Source: CAIUSP01 sp964594365
Lineage (GTDB): Bacteria; Actinomycetota; Thermoleophilia; Solirubrobacterales; 70-9
Direction: 5' to 3'
NCBI GenBank assembly: GCA_964594365.1
Contig: CAZQMB010000004.1
Span: 32,420-96,419 of the forward strand
Length of the DNA: 64,000 bases
A program made the translations under genes and the position numbers. The notes under the pieces are model-generated. The model worked only from the letters and a program-made list of their open reading frames with translations. It did no database searches and was not told the origin of the DNA. Of this stretch, positions 15,584 to 24,669 are shown in pieces (the stretch's first letter is position 1; every line of letters begins with the position of its first letter).

Positions 15584-17139
15584 CAGCCCGTGCCGATCAG
15601 ACTCGGAGATGGCGAGGCAAGTGGAACCCCGAAGTGGCCCAGGATCACCGGGGCGATATCGCGAAGCGTCCACTGTGGGTACGTGGAGACGTCCGTTGGA
15701 CCGCAACCCACGAACAGGAGTGGCGAGAGCGAATCCTCACGTGCGAGCGCACCGTGGCTGCCGCCTCCGACGTGTGTGACCCCTCCCCAATCCACGAACT
15801 CATAGCCTGACGCTGCGGACACCAGGATGTCGCCAGCGTGTGGCGAGATCAGTGCCGACCAGAGCCGTGAGAGGGCGTCCGGGTACTCGTGACTGTCGAA
15901 ACTCGTCCCGCTCGATTCCGCCTCGAGCGTCGAGCTGTCGCCCCTGACCGACCACGGGACACCACGGCGATCGGTGACCGGACCACCCGGCGAGAATCTG
16001 AGTTCGAGGCCGTTGCGCTCGACCACCGCCTCGTGGGCGTGCTCGGGGAATCCGATGGCGTTCCTCACCACCGGGTCGCCGTTGGAATCCGCCAACCACG
16101 CGATCAGGTCGACCCCCTCGGTGTCGAGAATTCGTCCGCGCAAACGCTCATGGGTGCGGGAGTGGGTCGGATCTGCATGGAGGAGATAGACCGCCGCGGC
16201 GCGGGAGGTCGGACTCACGGCGATCTCGGCTGATTCGGGGTCCTCGGCGTTGGGTTGGAGCACCGCCCATTCGCCGGAGAGCCTCTCGATCAGCGGGAGA
16301 GAGTGATTCACCGGCACCTGTGCATGATCCGAGGTGAGGATTACCGCGTACCTCGCGAGGAAGGAGTCGAGGCCACCCGCCGCGTCGATCAAACGCTGGA
16401 AACAGCGATCTGCGCGTGCGATCGACTGGATCTGACCGGACGGGCCCTGGCGGTGCGAATGGAAGTCGTTGTCCGGGAGGCTGAGGAGCAGGAAATCGAA
16501 TGCGTCCGCAGCGATCAGCTCGGCCGAGGCACACGCTGCATACTCGTCCCGATCGCCCGGGCGGGTCAGAGCCGATCCGCACTCGGTAGGCCGGCTCGCA
16601 TAGAGGTCGCCGTAGAAGAACTCGTCGGGACCCCAGACGGCATGTCGGAAGCTGATGGCTTCGGCCGCCCGACGGGCCAACCCCTCGAGGGAGAGCTCAT
16701 GGCGTCGGGAGCCACGGTAGATGAGGAAGGGTGTGGTGGCGGTCCTGACTCCCGAAGCTCCGAGAGACTCGAACAGGGTCGGAGCCTCCCAACTGAGATG
16801 ATCGAGATTCATGTTGTAGACGAGGTCGTACATCGCTCTGAACAAACCGAAGATGCGGGTGGCCTCGAAGGACGAGCCGTATTCGATGTAGCGCCGCTCC
16901 ACCCGATGGAACCAGTTCATCCCCATCACCCAGTGGCCACCTGGACCGAGACCAGTGAGGATCTCCGAAGAAGCAACAGGCGTCACCGAGGGGAAGCTCG
17001 AGACACAGTCCTCGACCAGTTGTCCGCGTTCCATCAGGGAACCGAACGCCGGTGCAGCACCGGCCGCGACCGCCTCCGAGAGGAGACCGGGATGCATCGC
17101 ATCCACGACCGTCAGGATCAACTTCGGCGGGGAAGCCAC
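15583..17139 (-). CDS. type I phosphodiesterase/nucleotide pyrophosphatase family protein
   Basis: A 518-residue member of the alkaline phosphatase superfamily. Metal-site and nucleophile segments appear in order: VVDAMHP (Asp), SSFPSVTPVASSEILTG (candidate Thr nucleophile), SLPDNDFHSHRQG (Asp, His), ILTSDHAQ (Asp, His) and VGGGSHG (His). Such enzymes cleave phosphodiesters or transfer phospho-groups onto glycans. No signal peptide or transmembrane helix is seen, so it may act inside or at the membrane. The start is GTG at 17139, sharing one base with the preceding stop. It leads into gtrA, which suggests a shared envelope-glycan pathway. Confidence 0.75.
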   Translation of the reverse strand: MASPPKLILTVVDAMHPGLLSEAVAAGAAPAFGSLMERGQLVEDCVSSFPSVTPVASSEILTGLGPGGHWVMGMNWFHRVERRYIEYGSSFEATRIFGLFRAMYDLVYNMNLDHLSWEAPTLFESLGASGVRTATTPFLIYRGSRRHELSLEGLARRAAEAISFRHAVWGPDEFFYGDLYASRPTECGSALTRPGDRDEYAACASAELIAADAFDFLLLSLPDNDFHSHRQGPSGQIQSIARADRCFQRLIDAAGGLDSFLARYAVILTSDHAQVPVNHSLPLIERLSGEWAVLQPNAEDPESAEIAVSPTSRAAAVYLLHADPTHSRTHERLRGRILDTEGVDLIAWLADSNGDPVVRNAIGFPEHAHEAVVERNGLELRFSPGGPVTDRRGVPWSVRGDSSTLEAESSGTSFDSHEYPDALSRLWSALISPHAGDILVSAASGYEFVDWGGVTHVGGGSHGALAREDSLSPLLFVGCGPTDVSTYPQWTLRDIAPVILGHFGVPLASPSPSLIGTG

Positions 17140-17585
17140 TATCGGAGGATCCGGAGACCCTCGTGCTTCTCGGGCCTCGCTCGTCGTCGGCGGAAGTAGA
17201 GCAGGACTACTGCGAGAGCGACGACGATGGCCAGCGGAGGAGCGAGCCAGCAGGCGGCGGCGACCACGAGCGCCGAGATCACACCTGTGGCGATCAAGAA
17301 CCCCGAGGCACGACCTCTTGACTCCTCACGCGACTGGAGGGACTCGCGCCGCGACGCGCCAGCGAATACATCACCGATCACTCCCGCGGTGAACATCCCG
17401 AACAAGCCGATCGGCAGCATCGGCCAGAACGTCACCTCTTCTGACCGCAACCAGAGACCCGCGACGGCAGTAGCGATCGATGCGGCGAACGGAAGGCGCA
17501 GGCGGACCGGGAGGACCGCACCGCACAGGACCCCGACGGCGAGTCCGAATCCGAGTGCCTGGCAGATCGAGTTGAAGAGATCCAC
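17139..17585 (-). CDS. small four-helix membrane protein, unrecognised
   Basis: A 148-residue protein with hydrophobic segments near residues 5-25, 32-46, 52-72 and 96-128, joined by an Arg/Glu-rich loop (about 78-93), and a basic tail. I do not recognise the family. It starts the operon that continues with the phosphodiesterase, gtrA and the polytopic glycosyltransferase-like gene, with a one-base overlap. A scaffold or transport role there is only a guess. Confidence 0.6.
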   Translation of the reverse strand: MDLFNSICQALGFGLAVGVLCGAVLPVRLRLPFAASIATAVAGLWLRSEEVTFWPMLPIGLFGMFTAGVIGDVFAGASRRESLQSREESRGRASGFLIATGVISALVVAAACWLAPPLAIVVALAVVLLYFRRRRARPEKHEGLRILR

Positions 17586-17620
17586 GGATGGGGCTCAGGC
17601 TGACCGGGAGCCCGGTCGGC

Positions 17621-18112
17621 CTAGTCTTCGCCTCCGGCGAAATCCTCCGGAGACACGTTGTCGAGGAAGTCCTTGAACTTCTCGACCACCTCCTCGGTGT
17701 CCTCCACTTCGTGCTCGAACTCGATTGCCGACTCCTCGATCACCTCGTCAGCGGCATAGATGGGAGCGTCTATACGTACCGCGAGCGCGAGGGCGTCGGA
17801 GGGGCGGGAATCGATCTCCACCGTCTGCCCGTTGACCAGCAGGTTGATCTGGGCGAAGAAGGTGTTGTCCTTCAACTCCGTGACGGTGACCGATTCGCAT
17901 TGGGCTCCTACCTGACCGACCAGATCCGCGAAGAGATCGTGGGTCATGGGCCTGGGGGTCTCCTGCCCCTGAAGCTTCATCAGGATCGCAGCGGCCTCGG
18001 GATGTCCGATCCAGATCGGCAGGAACTTGTTGCCCTCCTCGGTCTTCAGCAAGACGATCGGCTGCTTGCCGACCATGTCGAAACTGACTCCGTAGATGCT
18101 CATTAGCTGCAC
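17621..18112 (-). CDS. bifunctional nuclease family protein (BFN/DUF151)
   Basis: A 163-residue protein with the BFN domain: VGKQPIVLLKTEEGNKFLPI, WIGHPEAAAI, and the late signature SRPSDALALAVR (about 111-122). The C-terminal 30 residues are a long acidic helix. Members have been reported to act on DNA and RNA, though their role is poorly known. I chose the GTG at 18112 because AAGGTG stands five bases upstream; the ATG at 18103 has none. It begins 33 bases after the tRNA-Ile 3' end on the same strand, so the two could share a transcript. Confidence 0.9.
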   Translation of the reverse strand: MQLMSIYGVSFDMVGKQPIVLLKTEEGNKFLPIWIGHPEAAAILMKLQGQETPRPMTHDLFADLVGQVGAQCESVTVTELKDNTFFAQINLLVNGQTVEIDSRPSDALALAVRIDAPIYAADEVIEESAIEFEHEVEDTEEVVEKFKDFLDNVSPEDFAGGED

Positions 18113-18145
18113 GGTTTCACCTTGGTTTCGGACTCATTCCCACAG

Positions 18146-18219
<74 letters not shown>

Positions 18220-18279
18220 TCGCTTCCGTGCTCATCTGACCATCCGGCCACTCGGAGCGCGAGAGCGCGCAGTTTACCG

Positions 18280-19221
18280 CTAGGCAGGGGGCTGCTGGAG
18301 TGGGCCGTAGGTATCGGGTCGCCTCGTCTCCAGGAAGGGGAAGAGTTCGAGCCAGTCACGCCGCTGATCGAGATCCAGGTCGCACACCAACACGGCGGGT
18401 TCATCCCGTGGAGCCTTGACCAGGACCCGTCCGTAGGGGTCCGAGATGAACGACGAGCCGTAGAACTCGATCGGCCCCTCACGGCCGATCCTGTTCACCG
18501 CGACCATGAAGGTGCCGTTCGCGATGCCATTCGCGGTGATGACCCTCTCCCAGAGCGGTTCGGTGTCGAAATCCGGGTGATCGGGTTCGGAACCGATTGC
18601 CGTTGGATAGACCAGCACCTCCGCTCCGGCCAGGGAGTAGGTTCGTGCCAACTCGGGGAACCACTGGTCCCAACAGGTAGGAAAACCGACTTTGGCAGCC
18701 TCGAGGGCGATCACCGGGTAGCCGGTGTCGCCCGGCCGGAAATACCGGTCCTCGTAGTAGCCAGCCGTGACCGGAATGTGCAGCTTCCGGGTCCTCGCGA
18801 TCAATTCCCCATCGGGAGAGAAGCAGACGGCCGTGTTGTATCCGCGTCTGTCCTCCCCTCCTCCGGAGGCTTCGTAGAGGGAAGCATGGACATAAGCACC
18901 CGTCTCTCGCGCCATGCGCTCGGCGAAGCGACAAGTGGGACCGTCGGGGATCGCCTCGGCTCGCTCGAGGGCGGAATCCAATTCATCCTCCGTGATGGCG
19001 AAATAGGGGGAGAGCGTGAGCTCCTGCAGACAGATGAGCCGTGCTCCCTCATCGGCGGCCAGCCTGATCCCCTGCCCGAGTGCCTCCATGTGTTCCTCGG
19101 GATCGGGATTCCAGCGTTGCTGTACCGCGCCAACCCGAAACGGCTTCCGCTCCGGATCCCGAGTCCGCGCCGGAGAAGAGATCGGTGCTCCGACCGAGCT
19201 GACCAATCGGAGCTCAGCCAC
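18280..19221 (-). CDS. aguB: N-carbamoylputrescine amidase
   Basis: AguB hydrolyses N-carbamoylputrescine to putrescine, ammonia and CO2. The 313-residue nitrilase-fold protein has the Glu-Lys-Cys triad: Glu67 in LQELTLSPYF, Lys146 in RTRKLHIP and Cys183 in FPTCWDQWFPE. The CWDQWFPE context and the GYYEDRYFRPGD segment are typical of AguB. A 28-residue leader comes before the conserved core. The start is GTG at 19221, eight bases inside aguA. With aguA it forms a complete agmatine-to-putrescine route. Confidence 0.95.
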   Translation of the reverse strand: MAELRLVSSVGAPISSPARTRDPERKPFRVGAVQQRWNPDPEEHMEALGQGIRLAADEGARLICLQELTLSPYFAITEDELDSALERAEAIPDGPTCRFAERMARETGAYVHASLYEASGGGEDRRGYNTAVCFSPDGELIARTRKLHIPVTAGYYEDRYFRPGDTGYPVIALEAAKVGFPTCWDQWFPELARTYSLAGAEVLVYPTAIGSEPDHPDFDTEPLWERVITANGIANGTFMVAVNRIGREGPIEFYGSSFISDPYGRVLVKAPRDEPAVLVCDLDLDQRRDWLELFPFLETRRPDTYGPLQQPPA

Positions 19222-20266
19222 TGTCGGCCTGTCCTCGGACAGCAGGCACCTGCTGAGTGATGCAGTGGATCCCGCCGCCTCCGAGAGCGAGGGTCGTGGA
19301 AGGTACGCCTACGACCTCCCGATCAGGAAAGGCGCCGGCGATCACTGCCAACGCATCAGCCTCGCTCGGGTCTCCTCCGTCGGGTGTGGGCACGATGACC
19401 CCGCCGTTGACCAGATAGAAGTTCGTGTACGGAATCGCAACGGGTCTCCCCTCGTGCTCGACTCGCGGGAGGAACGGGAGCTCGATCGCCTCGATCGGGT
19501 TGCCGCGTGCGTCCGTTGCATCGGCCAGACGTCTCAGGTTCTCGCTCAGCAGTGGATGATCGGGATCATCTGCACCCGGAGCGGTCTGACAGATCACCTT
19601 CCCGGGTTCGACGAATGCACAGAGGTTGTCCACGTGTCCGTCGGTGTCGCGGTCCTCTACCAACCCATCCCCGAGCCAGACCACTTCGGTGACCCCCAGC
19701 CAATCGCCGAGCGCGGCCTCTATCCCGTGCCTGTCGAGTTCGGGGTTGCGCTTCGGATGCAGGAGACACTGCTCGGTGGTTATCAGGGTTCCGAGACCGT
19801 CGACGGTGATCGAGCCGCCCTCGAGCACGATCGGTGCCCTCCGGGAGTCGATCCCGAGCAAATCGCAAAGCGTCCCGGCAACCGCATCATCGGCGTCCCA
19901 GGTGGAGAACTTCTCGCCCCAGGCATTGAAACGGAAGTCGACACCCAGGCGAGTGCCTTCCTCACCGGTGACGAAGATGGGACCCGAGTCACGCAACCAC
20001 GCATCGTCGATCGGGATCTCGACGACCTCGATCTCCTCTGAGCACTTGGCTCGCGCCTCGGCGGCGAACGCCGGATCGGCGACCATCGTGACGGGTTCGA
20101 ATGCGGCAGTCGCATTGGCAACCGCCGCATAGTTGACGAATGCCTGCTCGAGCAGCCCGAACTCGTCCCAACGGCCGCAGGGCCAGGCCATCAAGGTGCG
20201 CTCGTGCCGAGACGATTCAGCCGGCATGGACAAGGCTTCGGCTCTCGGCGTGGTCTGGGAACCCAT
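19214..20266 (-). CDS. aguA: agmatine deiminase
   Basis: AguA converts agmatine to N-carbamoylputrescine and ammonia. The 350-residue protein has the family's substrate segments ERTLMAWP near the N-terminus, DSGPIFV (about 93-99), GGSITVDG, and GDGLVEDRDTDGHVDN. The nucleophile is Cys335 in LGGGGIHCITQQ. Length is slightly below the usual 360-370. The start is taken at ATG 20266; a second ATG at 20227 would also keep the core. It overlaps aguB. A 5-bp hairpin at 20309-20325 separates it from parB upstream. Confidence 0.95.
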   Translation of the reverse strand: MGSQTTPRAEALSMPAESSRHERTLMAWPCGRWDEFGLLEQAFVNYAAVANATAAFEPVTMVADPAFAAEARAKCSEEIEVVEIPIDDAWLRDSGPIFVTGEEGTRLGVDFRFNAWGEKFSTWDADDAVAGTLCDLLGIDSRRAPIVLEGGSITVDGLGTLITTEQCLLHPKRNPELDRHGIEAALGDWLGVTEVVWLGDGLVEDRDTDGHVDNLCAFVEPGKVICQTAPGADDPDHPLLSENLRRLADATDARGNPIEAIELPFLPRVEHEGRPVAIPYTNFYLVNGGVIVPTPDGGDPSEADALAVIAGAFPDREVVGVPSTTLALGGGGIHCITQQVPAVRGQADSG

Positions 20267-20346
20267 CGCTCGGAGAGTAATGACTGGGGCGCAATCAGCG
20301 GGGATCGGACCCGAGACAGCCGGGTGAAGCAGCGCTCGGCTTGCGC

Positions 20347-21207
20347 CTAGCGCTTGCGGAGGCGCTTGGCGAGCTTGGCAAGCTCTCCGAGGTCGTCAAA
20401 GCGGAGTTCCGCCACGAAGCCGCTGCCGGATCTCTTCACCTTGACCTCATGGCCGATCGCCTCCTCCAGACCCTCGCCGGCCTCACCGAGAGCGGTTCGC
20501 TCCTCAGCCGAGATACGGCCCGTCGCGGGCTTCTTTCCGGCTTTGGTATTCCGAGGTTTGGCCTGCCGCTCTGTTTCGCGAACCGACCAGCCTTCCTTTG
20601 CGGCCTTACGGCCGAGACGCAGTCGAGCCGTCTGATCCGGAGCCATCAGGAGAGCTCGACCATGACCCTCGCTGAGGCGGCCGTCGGCCAGCAACTCCAG
20701 CACCCCGTCCGGCAGGTCGAGCAACCGCACCAGATTGGATATCCCCGCTCTGGACCGGCCCAGTCTCTTGGCCAGATCCTCCTTGGAGATGCCGAGGTCG
20801 TCGACGAGGGCAGCGCAGGCCCGTGCCTCGTCAACGGGGTTGAGATCCTCGCGGACCACGTTCTCGATCAGGGCGGACTGGAGTCGCTCATCCTCCGGCG
20901 AGGAACGCACCACCACCGGCACTCGGTCAAGTCCGGCCTTCTGTGAAGCCCTCCACCGACGCTCTCCCGCGACCAACTGGAATCTCCCGTCCTCGAGTGG
21001 GCGAACGATCAGTGGCTGGAGGAGACCAGCCGTGCCGATCGAATCAGCGAGCGCCTGAAGAGCTTCGGGCTCGAAGACGGTCCTCGGCTGATCGGGGTTC
21101 GGTTCGATCGAACCGACGGGTACCTCTCTCAGCTCTGGGCCACCCGCGGTGGCGTCGGGGAGGATCGCAGCCAAACCTCGTCCCATTCCGCGTTTGCGGT
21201 CAGCCAA
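20347..21207 (-). CDS. parB: chromosome-partitioning protein ParB
   Basis: ParB binds parS sites near the origin and spreads using CTP, guiding segregation with ParA. The protein has the N-terminal MGRGLAAIL motif that contacts ParA, the CTP-binding ParB/Srx segments around NPDQPR and LVAGERRWRAS, and the HTH region around SKEDLAKRLGRSRAGISNLVRLL. I chose TTG at 21207 (286 residues), since AGGAGGT stands just upstream. The ATG at 21186, which begins MGRGLAA, is an alternative. The TTG overlaps the end of parA. I could not find a consensus parS in this window by eye. Confidence 0.94.
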   Translation of the reverse strand: MADRKRGMGRGLAAILPDATAGGPELREVPVGSIEPNPDQPRTVFEPEALQALADSIGTAGLLQPLIVRPLEDGRFQLVAGERRWRASQKAGLDRVPVVVRSSPEDERLQSALIENVVREDLNPVDEARACAALVDDLGISKEDLAKRLGRSRAGISNLVRLLDLPDGVLELLADGRLSEGHGRALLMAPDQTARLRLGRKAAKEGWSVRETERQAKPRNTKAGKKPATGRISAEERTALGEAGEGLEEAIGHEVKVKRSGSGFVAELRFDDLGELAKLAKRLRKR

Positions 21208-21958
21208 GCGAGGCCACCTCCTCGGCAAGATCTGAGTAGGCCCTCGATCCGGACGATTCCGGCGCGTGCTGCGTTACCGGTTCTCCGTAGCTGGGTGCCT
21301 CCGCGACCCGGATGCTTCGTGGGATCACGGTTTTGAACACGCGTGCCGGGAGGTTTTCGCGGAGTTCGCGCTCTACGTCTTGAGAGAGTCGGGTTCGGTC
21401 GTCAGCCATCGTGATCAGGATGCCGGCCAACTCGAGAGATGGGTTGAGTTCCCGCTGAACGAGTTTGAGGGTGTCGAGGAACTGGACCAGTCCCTCGAGC
21501 GCCAGGTACTCCGCCTGGACCGGCACGATCACCCGATCCGCGGCCACGAGTGCATTCACCGCCACCGGGCCGAGGGAAGGTGGGCAGTCCAGGAACGTGA
21601 AACCGAAACGCTCCCTGACCGGGCCGAGGGAGTCGCGAAGTCGGAGTTCGAAGGATTCGATTCTCGGGAGCTCGACACTCGCACCCGCAAGATCCTCGTT
21701 GGCGGGAACCAGCCAGAGATTGTCGGGGCCGGCCGGTCTCGCGGCCTCGGCGACCGAAACCTCGCCCGCCAGACAATCGTAGGAAGACGGTTCGAGGTCT
21801 CGAGGGTGGCCGAGAGCCACGGTTGCGTTGCACTGCGCGTCGAGATCGACGACGAGGGTCTGTGCGCCGGTTCGTGCGACACAGGCACCCATGTTGACGG
21901 TGGTCGTGGTCTTCCCCACCCCACCCTTCTGATTCGCCACCGCGTAGACGGTTCCCAT
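21200..21958 (-). CDS. parA: chromosome-partitioning ATPase ParA (Soj)
   Basis: ParA is a deviant Walker-type ATPase that works with ParB to move origins. The 252-residue protein starts VYAVANQKGGVGKTTTTVNM, the signature Walker A, followed by VVDLDAQCNAT and LDCPPSLG (about 126-133). It lacks the long N-terminal DNA-binding extension of plasmid ParA, as expected for the chromosomal form. It sits between rsmG and parB, the classic origin-proximal order. Confidence 0.96.
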   Translation of the reverse strand: MGTVYAVANQKGGVGKTTTTVNMGACVARTGAQTLVVDLDAQCNATVALGHPRDLEPSSYDCLAGEVSVAEAARPAGPDNLWLVPANEDLAGASVELPRIESFELRLRDSLGPVRERFGFTFLDCPPSLGPVAVNALVAADRVIVPVQAEYLALEGLVQFLDTLKLVQRELNPSLELAGILITMADDRTRLSQDVERELRENLPARVFKTVIPRSIRVAEAPSYGEPVTQHAPESSGSRAYSDLAEEVASLG

Positions 21959-22052
21959 CGCTCAGGCCATCCATTCCGTCGGCACGCCGACTGCGGGAAA
22001 CCAGTTCGTTCGTGAATCGACCATTCGTGGCAGAACCTCTCTCATCGCTCGA

Positions 22053-22721
22053 TCATTCGGTACCGAACGGACGCTTCGACGCCATACCCGGCCTTCGGGG
22101 CAATCCCTCCGGTGTCGGACCATTCTTGCGAAGAAGGTGGATGTGCCTGTCGCGGGAACCTGGATACGGCGAGACGGAGCGGACCTCGACCGTCTCGAGA
22201 GCGAGGCGCTCCCCTGCGATCTCTTCGAAGACCCGTTCGGATTCGGAGTCGCGAGCACCCCGCCAGATCAAGAGATGACCTCCCGAACGAAGCAGGGGCG
22301 ATGCGAGTTCAGCGGTCGTCGCCAATGAGCCGACGGCACGAGCTGTGACGAGATCGAACGCCTCCCTGCCTTCCGGTGCCGAAGAGAACTCCTCGGTTCG
22401 CGTTGCCTCCACCTGGACGTTGGTCAAACCCATCTCCGATACTGCACGTTCGATGAAGCGGCACTTCTTCCCGGTTGCCTCGATCAGGACCCACTCGGCC
22501 TCCGGCAAACTGGCTGCGAGAGGCAGCCCCGGCAGTCCTGCACCGCTACCGATATCGGCAGCGCATGTCGCAGATCGGGCCTCGGAGAACTCCAGCCCAA
22601 CGAGAGAATCCGCCAAGTGGACAGTCGGGATCTCGGACTGAGAAGCAACCGAGACGGGAGCATCCGGCTCGCTCAGCAAGCGCTCGAGGTGGGAGAGTGA
22701 GCTAGCGGTACCCGCGCTCAA
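22053..22721 (-). CDS. rsmG: 16S rRNA m7G527 methyltransferase RsmG (GidB)
   Basis: RsmG methylates G527 of 16S rRNA; its loss gives low-level streptomycin resistance in many bacteria. The 222-residue protein has the SAM-site motif DIGSGAGLPGLPLA (about 56-69) and the downstream VTARAVGSLA segment. The first 25 residues are shorter than in many homologues. The start is TTG at 22721, overlapping the jag stop as TTGA, with no strong ribosome-binding site of its own, so coupling to jag is likely. Confidence 0.94.
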   Translation of the reverse strand: MSAGTASSLSHLERLLSEPDAPVSVASQSEIPTVHLADSLVGLEFSEARSATCAADIGSGAGLPGLPLAASLPEAEWVLIEATGKKCRFIERAVSEMGLTNVQVEATRTEEFSSAPEGREAFDLVTARAVGSLATTAELASPLLRSGGHLLIWRGARDSESERVFEEIAGERLALETVEVRSVSPYPGSRDRHIHLLRKNGPTPEGLPRRPGMASKRPFGTE

Positions 22722-23209
22722 CCGGAAACCAGAGGTGCGACGACGAGGAAGCGATTGGGTTCGTCGCCCTCGCTGTAAGTCTCGATCTCGGTTCGATCGC
22801 GGAGATGCTCGTGGACGACTCTTCGCTCCGCCGACGACATGGGCTCCAGTTCGACCGGACGGCCGGATGCGACCGCCTCCTCCGCTGCCACATCCCCTTG
22901 GCGTCGGAGGGACTCGTTCCTTCGCTCGCGGTAATCAGCAGCATCCACGACCACTCGCTTGCGGGAATCGGGATCCATCACCCGCTGGGCAGCCTGGTGA
23001 CAGAGGAGTTGAACCGCGTCGATGGTCTGACCGTGTTTACCGATCAGGAGACCGACCTCCTCCCCTCCAATCACGCCGCGTATCTCGTCATCGGTCTCGG
23101 TCACCGTCACGGTCTCGTCCAGGCCGAGGGCAGCAGCGACCGCCTGGAGGATGACCTCGACTCGACCTGCCGCATCATCGGGCAACGGGGGTGTGGCGGG
23201 TTCAGGCAT
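22718..23209 (-). CDS. khpB: KH and R3H domain RNA-binding protein Jag/KhpB
   Basis: A 163-residue protein with a KH domain carrying GLLIGKHGQTIDAVQ (53-67), and a C-terminal R3H domain around RRNESLRRQGDVA and MSSAERRVVHEHL. Jag/KhpB binds RNA and affects cell elongation and division in Gram-positive bacteria. It lacks the N-terminal Jag-N domain found in some homologues. It follows yidC, the normal order in this region. Confidence 0.95.
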   Translation of the reverse strand: MPEPATPPLPDDAAGRVEVILQAVAAALGLDETVTVTETDDEIRGVIGGEEVGLLIGKHGQTIDAVQLLCHQAAQRVMDPDSRKRVVVDAADYRERRNESLRRQGDVAAEEAVASGRPVELEPMSSAERRVVHEHLRDRTEIETYSEGDEPNRFLVVAPLVSG

Positions 23210-23248
23210 GCGGAGATCCGAGTCTAGGCGTGAGGGGAGGGTGGGCGC

Positions 23249-24004
23249 TCACCGGTTCCGACTCTTCTTCTTCGGTGGGGGAGGTGGCGGCTTCGCGGCG
23301 CGGATCTCCTCGGGCGTGGGTTGTGGGGGCGGAGGGAAGAAGACCTTGACCACTGCCTGCTGGCCCATGGTCCAGAAGTTGGTCGCGATCCAGTAGACGA
23401 GGACACCGGCAGGGAAGCCGATCACGAAGGGGATGAACAACAGCGGCAAGCCCAACGTGATGAACCTCTGTTGTTTGCTCGCGGTGGTGCCGGTCATGAT
23501 CAGGCCTGCGATTACGGACGTACCTGCGTAGAGAACGAGCAGGATGACCAGATCGATCCCCACGGCCTTCTCCGTCAGATCCGGGATGAACAGGAAGCCC
23601 GGGTTGCCGGTGGCGTAGATCTCCTCCTGGAAGGTGTCGCTGCGCAGCAGGTAGAAGAGCGAGAGGAACACGGGGATCTGGAGCAGCAACGGCAGGCATG
23701 ACGCGAAGGGATTTACGTTGTTCTCCTGGTAGATCCGCATCATCTCGCGCTGCTGACGCTCGCGGTCGTCCTTGTACTTCTCCTGGATCTCCTTGATCTG
23801 GGGCTGGAGTGCCGCCAGCGCCCGCATCGAGCGGATCTGCTTCACCGACAGCGGGAGTATCAGCGCACGGGTGAGGAAGGTCAGGCCGATGATCGAGAGG
23901 CCCCACGAGAGACCGACCGTGTCGTGGAAGAAGAGCAGGACCGCATTCGCCACCTCGATGAGGGGTGAGAGGATGTCCGCGATGATGTCCGCGACGGGAA
24001 TCAT
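23249..24004 (-). CDS. yidC: membrane protein insertase YidC
   Basis: YidC inserts and folds membrane proteins. The 251-residue protein is the short Gram-positive form: a first helix, then GLSWGLSIIGLTFLTRALI and LPLSVKQIRSMRALA with the positively charged membrane-groove region (about 30-62). It then has the helical hairpin with QPQIKEIQEKYKDD and about four more helices. The C-terminus is Pro-rich and basic (PPPPPPKKKSRNR), fit to contact ribosomes. No lipoprotein Cys is seen at the N-terminus. It is coupled to yidD by ATGA. Confidence 0.95.
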   Translation of the reverse strand: MIPVADIIADILSPLIEVANAVLLFFHDTVGLSWGLSIIGLTFLTRALILPLSVKQIRSMRALAALQPQIKEIQEKYKDDRERQQREMMRIYQENNVNPFASCLPLLLQIPVFLSLFYLLRSDTFQEEIYATGNPGFLFIPDLTEKAVGIDLVILLVLYAGTSVIAGLIMTGTTASKQQRFITLGLPLLFIPFVIGFPAGVLVYWIATNFWTMGQQAVVKVFFPPPPQPTPEEIRAAKPPPPPPKKKSRNR

Positions 24005-24282
24005 CTGACCGGCGCTCCTGACGGGTCATGACCGCACGAGTTGCGGGGTCGATCAGCCCGGAAGAGGGTGCGGTCGGCAACGTCATCGATACCTCCGTTG
24101 CTGAGCGGATTGCATCGAAGGAGGCGCCAGGAAGCGAGAATCGACCCCTTCAACGGCCCGAGCTCACTCACAGCCTCGACTGCGTAGCGAGAGCAGGTCG
24201 GCTCGTACTTGCAGCGGCGTGGAAAGGCGGGGGAGATCCAGCGTTGATAGACGCCGAGCAATAGGAGAAGCGCGCGTTTCAC
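24001..24282 (-). CDS. yidD: membrane protein insertion efficiency factor YidD
   Basis: YidD is a small membrane-associated helper of YidC. The true start is the GTG at 24282, four bases after the rnpA stop, with AGGAAGGA upstream; this gives 93 residues. The signatures are GVYQRWISP, CKYEPTCSRYAVEA and the late Cys of LLRCNPLSNGG. Translation beginning further upstream would only read into rnpA in another frame. Its stop overlaps the yidC start. Confidence 0.94.
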   Translation of the reverse strand: MKRALLLLLGVYQRWISPAFPRRCKYEPTCSRYAVEAVSELGPLKGSILASWRLLRCNPLSNGGIDDVADRTLFRADRPRNSCGHDPSGAPVR

Positions 24283-24283
24283 G

Positions 24284-24667
24284 CTAAACGGTTCCTTCCT
24301 GACTGGTGGACGACGGGAGGAGTTCTTCGATCTGGGCACGCACAGCCTGCGAGCCCTCGGAATCAAGCAGGTTACCCAGATCGGGCCTCGCGACGACCAC
24401 ATAGTCCGAGGTGTCCGAAACCCGCTCCTCGAGCGCCCAGAATTCCTCGCGGATCACACGCTTGACGCGGTTGCGACGCACTGCGTTACCCACCTTCTTG
24501 CCGACGGATATGCCCAGCCTGGGCGGACCCTCCGCATCCGGACTGCGGGGGAACACGTGCAACACGAGAAAGCGGTTCCCCTTCGACTCGCCGGAGCGAT
24601 AGACCCGATCGAAGTCCGCGCTGCGAGAAAGTCGACCACGGCGAGACTGATTCCTGCCTGCAGCCAA
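24284..24667 (-). CDS. rnpA: ribonuclease P protein component
   Basis: RnpA supports the RNase P ribozyme in maturing tRNA 5' ends. The RNR signature reads NAVRRNRVKRVIREEF, with GRLSRSADFDRVYRSG near the N-terminus. I take TTG at 24667, two bases after the rpmH stop, which gives 127 residues, the family length. Reading frame upstream of it runs through rpmH and is an overlap artefact. The RNase P RNA gene itself is not in this window. Confidence 0.94.
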   Translation of the reverse strand: MAAGRNQSRRGRLSRSADFDRVYRSGESKGNRFLVLHVFPRSPDAEGPPRLGISVGKKVGNAVRRNRVKRVIREEFWALEERVSDTSDYVVVARPDLGNLLDSEGSQAVRAQIEELLPSSTSQEGTV

Positions 24668-24669
24668 GG

